From NCBI GenBank assembly GCA_026418755.1, contig JAOAAR010000155.1, positions 1 through 5,213 of the forward strand: a stretch of 5,213 nt of DNA. Direction: 5' to 3'. Position numbers and translations under genes: made by a program. The notes beneath the pieces were generated by a model that saw nothing but the letters and a program-made list of their open reading frames with translations, was not told the origin of the DNA and did no database searches. Of this stretch, positions 1-5,213 are shown piece after piece (position 1 is the first letter of the stretch; each line of letters starts with the position of its first letter). The stretch comes from Planctomycetota bacterium (GTDB taxonomy: Bacteria > Planctomycetota > SKW154).

Positions 1-1
1 C

Positions 2-1102
2 CCTTATGCGGTGGAGCGAGACAGATTAGAGGAGTATCCTCGCGAACTTTTGCGCCACTTAGGGCAGGCAGGCTTTCTGAGATATCCTTTTCCGAAGGAG
101 TGGGGCGGAGAGGGAGGCTCTTTTTTAGGATTTATCACTATTGCGGAAGAATTGGCAAGATGCGATGCCTCTACTTCGGTGATAATGTTGCTCAATCCTA
201 CCCTTGTGGCGGCACCGATTCTGGCAGGTGGCAGTGAAGATTTGAAGAAGAGAGTTCTTCCAGGGTTGTTTTCCGGGGAGTTGCTGGGCTGTTTCTGCCT
301 GACTGAGCCTGAAGCGGGTTCGGACGCTGCCTCTCTTAAGACTACCGCTTCTCTTGTGGGAGACGAGTTTGTGATAGAGGGTGAGAAAATATTTATCCAG
401 CAGGGGGATGTGGCTGATATTGCGCTTGTTGTTTGTAAGGTGAGAATGGGTAATAGCAAACCGAGGACGAGCGTTCTTCTTGCTGAAGGATTAAAAGGTA
501 GGAAAGGGATTGAAAGACGACGACTTAAAGGGAAAATGGGAATCAGAGCGGCGACCACAGGATATATCCGTTTTAATGGGTTTCGTGTGCCACGCAAAAA
601 CCTGATAGGAGAGTTGGGTGGAGGTTTTGGAATCGTCTTAGAGACATTGAACGGAGGAAGACTGGGAATAGGGGCACAAGCAGTGGGAATCGCTCAAGGG
701 GCGTTTGATAGGGCTTTCAAGCGGGCGAGAGAAAGGGTTCAGTTCGGCAAACCGCTTATAGAGTTAGGTGCGATAGAAGGAAGGGTTGCGGAGATGGCGA
801 CCGCAATTGAAGCGGCACGCTCTCTTCTGTACCGTGCCGCTATGGCAAAAGACGCAGGACAAGATTACCGGATGCTCGCTTGTATGGCGAAATTGTTTGC
901 CTCAGAGGTGGCGAACAGAGTCTCCTATGATGCGGTGCAGATATGTGGCGGTTTTGGCTATATCGGGGAGTTGAGTGATGTCGAGCGGTTTTATCGCGAT
1001 GCGCGAATCACAGAGATTTATGAGGGGACGAGCGAGATTCAGAGACTTCTCATCACTCGGTATTTGAAAGAATCTTGCGGTTATCGGAATGGTATTCATT
1101 AA
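2..1102 (+). CDS. Acyl-CoA dehydrogenase, FAD-dependent (5' partial)
   Basis: This is a cytoplasmic flavoprotein of the acyl-CoA dehydrogenase family, which forms a 2,3-double bond in an acyl-CoA thioester and passes electrons to an electron-transfer flavoprotein. Residues are counted from the GTG at 11. The flavin/substrate motif TEPEAGSD is at 98-105, RERVQFGKP lies in the C-terminal helical domain, and IYEGTSEIQR carries the expected catalytic base Glu at 338 (nt 1022-1024). The reading frame is open to the left edge. The family's EEYPREL-like segment, normally about 35-45 residues from the N-terminus, is here at residues 7-13. About 25-30 residues are therefore probably missing, and the GTG at 11 is not the true start. 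A minor oddity is IQQGDVAD where many relatives have ITNG..AD. Substrate chain length cannot be told. The next gene begins 23 bp downstream, but no functional link to the LPS genes is evident. Confidence 0.95.
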   Translation, partial: PYAVERDRLEEYPRELLRHLGQAGFLRYPFPKEWGGEGGSFLGFITIAEELARCDASTSVIMLLNPTLVAAPILAGGSEDLKKRVLPGLFSGELLGCFCLTEPEAGSDAASLKTTASLVGDEFVIEGEKIFIQQGDVADIALVVCKVRMGNSKPRTSVLLAEGLKGRKGIERRRLKGKMGIRAATTGYIRFNGFRVPRKNLIGELGGGFGIVLETLNGGRLGIGAQAVGIAQGAFDRAFKRARERVQFGKPLIELGAIEGRVAEMATAIEAARSLLYRAAMAKDAGQDYRMLACMAKLFASEVANRVSYDAVQICGGFGYIGELSDVERFYRDARITEIYEGTSEIQRLLITRYLKESCGYRNGIH

Positions 1103-1112
1103 GATTTTCGTT

Positions 1113-1120
1113 AAGGAGGT
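1113..1120 (+). promoter_or_regulatory. Strong ribosome binding site for the zinc-ribbon gene
   Basis: AAGGAGGT is a near-perfect Shine-Dalgarno sequence, five bases before the ATG at 1126. It decides that start over a TTG 51 bases upstream at 1075, which would lie inside the acyl-CoA dehydrogenase gene. Confidence 0.85.
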
Positions 1121-1125
1121 CTTCT

Positions 1126-1830
1126 ATGAAGTTCGTTTGCGGGGGTTGCGGCAATGAGTGGGAGAGCGAAAAGAAGGAGGGAAGGTGTGAAATATGCGGG
1201 GCGAGGGTGGTGGCGCAAGGCGTAAGTCCTGCTGATTTGCAGAGAAGAGTCTCTATTATTGTGATTTTCGGGACTCTGATGGTTGTTTTTATTGCGGCGG
1301 TTGGGTTATACATTCTGCTTAAGTTTCCTTCAGAAGAGAGCAAGGAGGAGATGGCGGCGCTTCTTGCTCTGGATGAACTCTCTGTGGCGATGAGCCAGTA
1401 CTGGATGGAAAATGAGGAGACATATCCGCGAACTCTTTCCGTTCTTTCGGCGCAAGGAGCGCTGCCAGAAGGGGCTAATCTTGAAACAGAAAACTCGATA
1501 AAGGTTGGTAATTATCGCATTTTTTACTTTGTGAAGAAGGACGAAGGGGATGAAACAGAGGTCAAGTTTGTGAGTTATATCCTTTATGCGCAGCCTTTGG
1601 TATCTGGTCTACGCCACTTCATGGAATGGGCGAAGAGGTCGTACGGGACGGTAACGGTGGGTGCTCAAGTGGCGGCGCCTCGAGTTCATTATAGAGGGAC
1701 CAAGTTTCTTGTTGCAGGCTCTTCTGTGAAAGTGCCATCAAACTTTGAAGAGGCGAACAGACTTCTTGAAGAGGCGAAGCCGTGGTCAGGAACCGCTCCC
1801 AAGAAACCACAAGATTCATCGGAGAAGTAA
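1126..1830 (+). CDS. Zinc-ribbon, single-pass membrane protein of unknown function
   Basis: I do not recognise this 234-residue protein as a named family. Residues 1-28 form a zinc ribbon with cysteines at 5, 8, 21 and 24 (CxxC-x12-CxxC). A basic pair, RR at 40-41, precedes one hydrophobic helix at about 42-65. Positive charges before the helix suggest the ribbon is cytoplasmic and the remaining ~165 residues lie outside the inner membrane. The outer part starts with an amphipathic helix followed by a Y-W-x(6)-TYPRTL stretch (around residues 90-105). This loosely resembles pseudopilins of the GspG type, where a helix is followed by a 'YP' segment, but no prepilin peptidase site is visible. 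The C-terminus is hydrophilic and rich in Lys, Ser and Pro. The gene lies 23 bp after the dehydrogenase and 18 bp before lpxK, so it is probably co-transcribed. A sensor, a scaffold or a pilin-like component are all possible; none is shown. Confidence 0.85.
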   Translation: MKFVCGGCGNEWESEKKEGRCEICGARVVAQGVSPADLQRRVSIIVIFGTLMVVFIAAVGLYILLKFPSEESKEEMAALLALDELSVAMSQYWMENEETYPRTLSVLSAQGALPEGANLETENSIKVGNYRIFYFVKKDEGDETEVKFVSYILYAQPLVSGLRHFMEWAKRSYGTVTVGAQVAAPRVHYRGTKFLVAGSSVKVPSNFEEANRLLEEAKPWSGTAPKKPQDSSEK

Positions 1831-1834
1831 GGAG
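1829..1834 (+). promoter_or_regulatory. Likely ribosome binding site for lpxK
   Basis: AAGGAG overlaps the stop codon of the preceding gene. It is 14 bases from the ATG at 1849 and 11 from a TTG at 1846, both longer than usual spacing. The purine run GAGAGAG in between may contribute. The exact start among TTG 1846, ATG 1849 and ATG 1852 is uncertain by one or two codons. Confidence 0.5.
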
Positions 1835-1848
1835 AAGAGAGAGACTTG

Positions 1849-2925
1849 ATGATGAGGCTGTATGAGCGGATAGTAAGCGGAAATCAGGAGGGTTTTTTTG
1901 CAACTCTTGCGCGTGCATCGCTTGCGTTCATAGCGCTTCTTTATCTCTGTGCTTATTACATAAGGAAACTGTTTTATAAGATTGGTCTGGCGCGCTGCCG
2001 CAAACTGCCTGTTCCTGTCATTTCAGTAGGGAATCTTACTTTAGGGGGAACTGGTAAAACGCCGTTTGTAGTGATGTTGGCACGCTATTTGAAAAAGTCA
2101 GGAGTGAGAGTAGCAGTTCTTTCGCGGGGATATGGTGCAGTATCTCCTGCTGGTGGGAATGATGAAGGAATTCTCTTTTCTATGGAGGTGCCTGATGTAC
2201 CGCTTTATGCCTCTCCTAACCGTTACAAAGCAGGCTTGAAGGCGATTGAGGAAGGGGCGCAGGTTCTGATTCTGGATGATGGTTTCCAGCACTGGCGACT
2301 TAAGAGAGACCTTGAGATTGTGTTGGTAGATGGAATCAATCCGTTTGGTTACGGGTTTGTGTTTCCGCGTGGTTTTTTGCGGGAGCCTGTAAGCGCGCTG
2401 GGAAGGGCGGAAGTGGTTGTTCTCACTCATTCGGATGTGCCTGTGCCTCGCTTAAAGGATGTGATGTGGGAGGCTATTCGCAAAAGGGCGCCGAACGCAC
2501 TCTATCTTGAGGCTGTTCATCAGGCGACGAAATTGGTGAGGCTTGACAGAAAAGAGGATGAGAAGAATCCTTCATTTTTGAAGGACAAATCTGTTTTAGG
2601 GTTTTGTGGGCTCGGAAATCCCCATTCGTTTTTCGTAAGTTTGGCACAGTTGGGGGCGCGCATCAAAGCGTTTCACGCTTTACCTGACCATTTCAACTAT
2701 AAGGCAAAGATAGTCTCTGCACTTGAGGCTCATGCGAAGAAGGTGAAGTGTGATTTTATGGTGACGACGATGAAGGACGGGGTGAAGGTGGCGGGGTTTG
2801 AGGTGGATGTACCGTTGTATGCACTTGGAGTGGAAGTAGTGGTGACTAAGGGTTCGGATGAGTTGTTCTCTCGAGTCGATGGGTTGCTGAAGAAGGAGAG
2901 TGAAAGAAGAGATGAACATAATTAG
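1849..2925 (+). CDS. lpxK: Tetraacyldisaccharide 4'-kinase (lipid A 4'-kinase)
   Basis: LpxK transfers the gamma-phosphate of ATP to the 4' position of the tetraacyl disaccharide 1-phosphate, giving lipid IVA at the inner face of the inner membrane. The protein is 358 residues from ATG 1849, a normal family length. An N-terminal hydrophobic helix (about 20-45) provides the membrane anchor. The Walker A region GNLTLGGTGKTP is at 61-72, with the P-loop Lys at 70. LSRGYG follows, and the family hallmark DDGFQH is at 143-148 with WRLKRDLEIVLVD after it. FPRGFLREP, FCGLGNPHSFF, LPDHFNY and TMKDGVKV complete the expected motif order, so the enzyme looks intact. TMKDGVKV has Met and Gly where many family members have Glu and Ala. 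The 3' end overlaps the acyltransferase gene by 14 bp, which suggests translational coupling. Confidence 0.97.
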   Translation: MMRLYERIVSGNQEGFFATLARASLAFIALLYLCAYYIRKLFYKIGLARCRKLPVPVISVGNLTLGGTGKTPFVVMLARYLKKSGVRVAVLSRGYGAVSPAGGNDEGILFSMEVPDVPLYASPNRYKAGLKAIEEGAQVLILDDGFQHWRLKRDLEIVLVDGINPFGYGFVFPRGFLREPVSALGRAEVVVLTHSDVPVPRLKDVMWEAIRKRAPNALYLEAVHQATKLVRLDRKEDEKNPSFLKDKSVLGFCGLGNPHSFFVSLAQLGARIKAFHALPDHFNYKAKIVSALEAHAKKVKCDFMVTTMKDGVKVAGFEVDVPLYALGVEVVVTKGSDELFSRVDGLLKKESERRDEHN

Positions 2926-3829
2926 GGCAATTTTTGAATACGCTCTTCTTCGAGGCGCTGAACTTATATTGAAGTCCGTTCCTCTTGATACAGCATACCT
3001 TGTTGGAAAGGGCATAGGGATTCTCTCCTTTCACATAGATAGGCGGCACAGAAGAGTCGGGATGCAGAACCTGAAGATGGTTTTTGGGCAAAGGAAATCG
3101 AGGGGTGAGCGCCGCTCTCTTCTGAGAAAGTTATACTTGCATTTGGGGATGGTTTTTGTTGAGATGGTGAGGATGACGAGGCTTTTGCGTGGTAACAATC
3201 ATCGTCGTTTTATTGAATTGGTCGGATTTGAACGAGTGGAGTCGCTGCTTGCTACAGGGCGTCCTGTAATCTTTGTTACGGCGCACATAGGCAACTGGGA
3301 ACTTTTGGGAGGTGTTATGAGCGTTTTGTATCCAAAGTTTTACTCTATAGCGAGGACAATGGACAATCCGTTCATTGATAGACTTCTCGTAAAGAATCGA
3401 GAGAGTGTCGGAATGGGTGTTCTTAAAAAACACGGTTCGGGGAGGCGTCTTCTTGATGTTTTGAGAGGGGGAGGAAGAATCGGGATTCTGGTTGACCAGA
3501 ACACTCCTGTGGATAACATTTTTGTAGACTTTTTAGGAGTAAAGGCTTCGACAGCAAGAGCGGTGCCGCTTTTGGCCCTAAAAACGAATGCGGCTATTAT
3601 GCCTGGGTGTTGTTATAGAAAAGGTGATGGTCTGAGGTATGTGATAGAGGCAGGAACCCCGATATACCCGGATGTGAAGGCAGAAAGAGAAGCAGAAGTG
3701 CATCGGATAGCGAAAGAGTATACAAGTCAGATAGAAAGATGGATAATGGCGCATCCCGAGCAATGGTTATGGCTGCATCGTAGGTGGAAGACACGCCCTC
3801 CGGAGGAAGAAGATGGGAAAAGAGTATAA
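2912..3829 (+). CDS. Lipid A biosynthesis acyltransferase (LpxL/HtrB family)
   Basis: This membrane-associated acyltransferase adds a secondary acyl chain to lipid A, acting after LpxK and usually after Kdo transfer. The protein is 305 residues from ATG 2912, typical for the family. The catalytic HX4E motif is HIGNWE, with His at 125 and Glu at 130 (nt 3284-3301). RIGILVDQN and FVDFLGVKASTARAVPLLALKTNAAIMP form the second conserved block, and HPEQWLWLHRRWK is the C-terminal signature. Start choice: AAGGAG at 2893-2898 is 13 bases from the ATG at 2912, rather far. A GTG at 2900 in the same frame would add four residues but has almost no room for a binding site. LpxL, LpxM and LpxP roles cannot be separated from the sequence, so no symbol is given. 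The gene overlaps lpxK by 14 bp and the next gene by 17 bp. Confidence 0.93.
   Translation: MNIIRAIFEYALLRGAELILKSVPLDTAYLVGKGIGILSFHIDRRHRRVGMQNLKMVFGQRKSRGERRSLLRKLYLHLGMVFVEMVRMTRLLRGNNHRRFIELVGFERVESLLATGRPVIFVTAHIGNWELLGGVMSVLYPKFYSIARTMDNPFIDRLLVKNRESVGMGVLKKHGSGRRLLDVLRGGGRIGILVDQNTPVDNIFVDFLGVKASTARAVPLLALKTNAAIMPGCCYRKGDGLRYVIEAGTPIYPDVKAEREAEVHRIAKEYTSQIERWIMAHPEQWLWLHRRWKTRPPEEEDGKRV
3802..3806 (+). promoter_or_regulatory. Ribosome binding site for the deoxyhypusine-synthase-like gene
   Basis: GGAGG lies six bases before the ATG at 3813, inside the end of the acyltransferase gene. It favours that start over the in-frame ATG at 3831, which has no comparable site, and implies a 17 bp gene overlap. 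Confidence 0.75.
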
Positions 3830-4751
3830 GATGATAGACTTAAGTAAATTGAAGAGATATTCTCTTAAAAGCCGTAAAAGCCTTGTGAGGAAGGAGCAGT
3901 TTGCGGTTCTTCTTGATGAAGAGGGGATGATGGAGGATTTTTTTGCTTCTCTGCCGGATGTTTTGGCTGTGCGTACTCTTAAGACGCTTGCTCGAAGAAT
4001 CGCCGATGCTGCGAAAGAAGGGAGGGGTGTTCTTGTGATGTTTGGCGCTCATGTGCTTAAATGCGGTCTTGCGCCGGTTCTGCTGGGTATGGCGGAGAAG
4101 GAAATGGTGAGTGCGTTTGCGACTAATGGGGCGAGTGCAGTTCATGATATAGAGATAGCGGTCGCAGGTAGAACATCGGAAGATGTGGGTGAAGCGATTG
4201 AGGATGGCTCTTTCGGGATGAGTGAGGAGACAGCAAGGCTGTTTGCGGAGGCGGCAGAGGCAGGGGTTGAAGGTGGGTTAGGTTATGCATTGGGGAAACT
4301 TTTATCTGATAAGCCGAATGCGAGTCTTTCGCTGTTTGCACAGGCATACAGATTGAAGACACCAGTGACCGTTCATTGTGCAATTGGGACGGATATTGTC
4401 CATATGCATCCGGAACTGAATCCGGCGGCGTTGGGAGAGGCGACACATAAAGATTTCAGAAAATTTTGCAGTGTGGTTGCGGACTTGGAAGGAGGGGTTG
4501 TCTTGAACATCGGCTCCGCTGTGGTGATGCCAGAGGTTTTTCTGAAGGCGCTTTCTGTGAGTAGGAATATTACGGGAAAACCTGTCAGTTTCACGGCAGC
4601 GAATTTGGATATCATTCACCATTATCGTCCGACTCAGAACATTCTTTTACGCCCGAAAGGTGAACCTTTCGAACTTATTGGACACCACGAGATAAACCTT
4701 CCACTGCTTTATTCTGCCGTGTTGTTGGCTATGAGAGGGAGGCTTAAGTGA
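3813..4751 (+). CDS. Deoxyhypusine-synthase-like protein of unknown function
   Basis: The 312-residue soluble protein appears to belong to an uncharacterised bacterial branch of the deoxyhypusine synthase superfamily. This call rests on remembered family patterns, not a search. Features are GAHVLKCGLAP at 78-88, NGASAVHDIEIA at 105-116, TSEDVGEAIEDGSFGM, HCAIGTDIVHMHP at 188-200, LEGGVVLNIGSAVVMPEVFLKAL, and HYRPTQN at 270-276. The C-terminal EINLPLLYSAVLLA resembles the DASLVFPLLVAET segment of true deoxyhypusine synthase. The EAVSWGK segment with the catalytic lysine is absent, and PEVFLKA stands where the KHH histidine motif is expected. Spermidine transfer to an eIF5A-type lysine is therefore unlikely, and bacteria generally lack that substrate. 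The N-terminal 60 residues are charged and helical, with no signal peptide. The gene overlaps the acyltransferase by 17 bp and hldE by one base, so its job is plausibly tied to the cell envelope, but the reaction is unknown. Confidence 0.85.
   Translation: MGKEYKMIDLSKLKRYSLKSRKSLVRKEQFAVLLDEEGMMEDFFASLPDVLAVRTLKTLARRIADAAKEGRGVLVMFGAHVLKCGLAPVLLGMAEKEMVSAFATNGASAVHDIEIAVAGRTSEDVGEAIEDGSFGMSEETARLFAEAAEAGVEGGLGYALGKLLSDKPNASLSLFAQAYRLKTPVTVHCAIGTDIVHMHPELNPAALGEATHKDFRKFCSVVADLEGGVVLNIGSAVVMPEVFLKALSVSRNITGKPVSFTAANLDIIHHYRPTQNILLRPKGEPFELIGHHEINLPLLYSAVLLAMRGRLK
4737..4742 (+). promoter_or_regulatory. Ribosome binding site for the heptose kinase gene
   Basis: GGGAGG lies eight bases before the ATG at 4751, within the last codons of the preceding gene. 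An in-frame GTG one codon earlier (4748) is also within range, at five bases. Confidence 0.7.
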
Positions 4752-5213
4752 TGGAACTTTCTGAGATGGTGCGCTCGCTTGGAAAGAAGCGGGTTGCTGT
4801 TGTCGGCGAGATAATGTTGGACAGATACCTGTGGGGGAGTGTGGAGAGAATCTCTCCTGAGGCGCCTATACCTGTTATGCGGCTTGATGAGACGGAGGAA
4901 CGGTTAGGAGGTGCGGGTTGCGTCGTGAACAATCTGCTCACCTTTGGAGCCGAGGTGATGCCTGTATCGGTTCTTGGTGCGGATTCTCAAGGAGAGAAAT
5001 TGCTCGCTATTTTGAGAGAAAAAGGTGTTTCGGTAGAGAGTATATTGACTGAGGAGGACCGACCTACGATTGTGAAAACAAGAATGATAGGATATGTGCA
5101 GAGTGCGCACAGAGCAACGCAGCATATACTTCGACTTGACGAGGAGCGGCGAGAGAGAATCAAAGAGGAGACGGAGAGACATCTTTGTAAGTTTGTCGAG
5201 GACGCGATAAGAT
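4751..5213 (+). CDS. hldE: D-glycero-beta-D-manno-heptose-7-phosphate kinase, HldE/RfaE domain I (3' partial)
   Basis: This PfkB/ribokinase-family enzyme phosphorylates heptose 7-phosphate at C1, a step towards ADP-heptose for the LPS inner core. The first 154 residues are visible and the frame runs off the right edge. GEIMLDRYLWG at 19-29 and VERISPEAPIPVM at 31-43 are near-perfect matches to the HldE signature. RLGGAG at 51-56 begins the PfkB glycine motif, and PTIVKTR at 105-111 and ILRLDEE at 126-132 follow in the usual order. Two departures are visible: the usual GGAANVA reads GGAGCVV at 53-59, and the loop between KTR and QHILRLD is about seven residues longer than in the E. coli type. 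Whether a C-terminal adenylyltransferase domain follows (bifunctional HldE) or the protein is kinase-only cannot be seen. The ATG shares one base with the upstream stop (TGATG), so translation is probably coupled. Confidence 0.93.
   Translation, partial: MELSEMVRSLGKKRVAVVGEIMLDRYLWGSVERISPEAPIPVMRLDETEERLGGAGCVVNNLLTFGAEVMPVSVLGADSQGEKLLAILREKGVSVESILTEEDRPTIVKTRMIGYVQSAHRATQHILRLDEERRERIKEETERHLCKFVEDAIR

Noticed and set aside
4..597. Long open frame of 197 codons on the minus strand
   Set aside because: It lies entirely opposite the acyl-CoA dehydrogenase, whose motifs are unmistakable. Its translation is rich in Ser, Pro and Arg with no recognisable domain, so it is a shadow frame.
1075..1125. 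Upstream in-frame extension of the zinc-ribbon gene
   Set aside because: It would begin at a TTG inside the dehydrogenase gene with no good ribosome binding site, whereas the ATG at 1126 has a near-perfect one and places the zinc ribbon at the N-terminus.
1103..1125. Possible promoter or terminator in the gap after the dehydrogenase
   Set aside because: The 23-base gap holds only the ribosome binding site. No stem-loop or -10/-35 pair can be supported there.
4123..4446. Minus-strand frame of 107 codons rich in Pro, His and Ser
   Set aside because: It is antisense to the conserved middle of the deoxyhypusine-synthase-like gene and its composition is that expected of a reverse-complement shadow.
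4654..4671. Perfect inverted repeat with 8-base arms and a 2-base centre
   Set aside because: It lies within the coding sequence of the deoxyhypusine-synthase-like gene, has no following T-run, and one such palindrome is expected by chance in a window of this size. It is not a credible terminator or operator.

Overview
The window is a densely packed, single-strand (+) stretch of a Gram-negative bacterial chromosome with roughly half G+C. It holds six protein genes, all reading left to right. The first is cut by the left edge and the last by the right edge. Intergenic gaps are 23 bp or less, and the last three junctions overlap, so the genes look like one transcription unit. No promoter, terminator, RNA gene, mobile element or repeat array is visible.

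Layout: (1) the 3' part of an acyl-CoA dehydrogenase, up to 1102; (2) a small membrane-anchored protein with a zinc ribbon and an exported domain of unknown function, 1126-1830; (3) lpxK, tetraacyldisaccharide 4'-kinase, 1849-2925; (4) an LpxL/HtrB-type lipid A acyltransferase, 2912-3829; (5) a distant relative of deoxyhypusine synthase with no assigned function, 3813-4751; (6) the 5' part of an HldE/RfaE-type heptose-7-phosphate kinase, from 4751 to the right edge.

Genes 3, 4 and 6 belong to lipopolysaccharide assembly. LpxK phosphorylates the lipid A disaccharide, the LpxL-type enzyme adds a secondary acyl chain, and HldE makes the activated heptose for the inner core. The organism therefore very probably makes an outer membrane with lipid A and a heptose-containing core. 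The phylum cannot be fixed by eye. The gene mix (a bacterial deoxyhypusine-synthase-like gene beside LPS genes, and an N-terminal zinc-ribbon membrane protein) fits an environmental, probably anaerobic Gram-negative lineage outside the well-studied Enterobacteria.

The most interesting item is gene 5. It keeps the overall deoxyhypusine synthase-like architecture but lacks the segments that carry the catalytic lysine and histidine of true deoxyhypusine synthases. It sits translationally coupled between two LPS genes, which suggests an undescribed role linked to the cell envelope. Gene 2, whose exported domain I cannot assign, is the second unknown.
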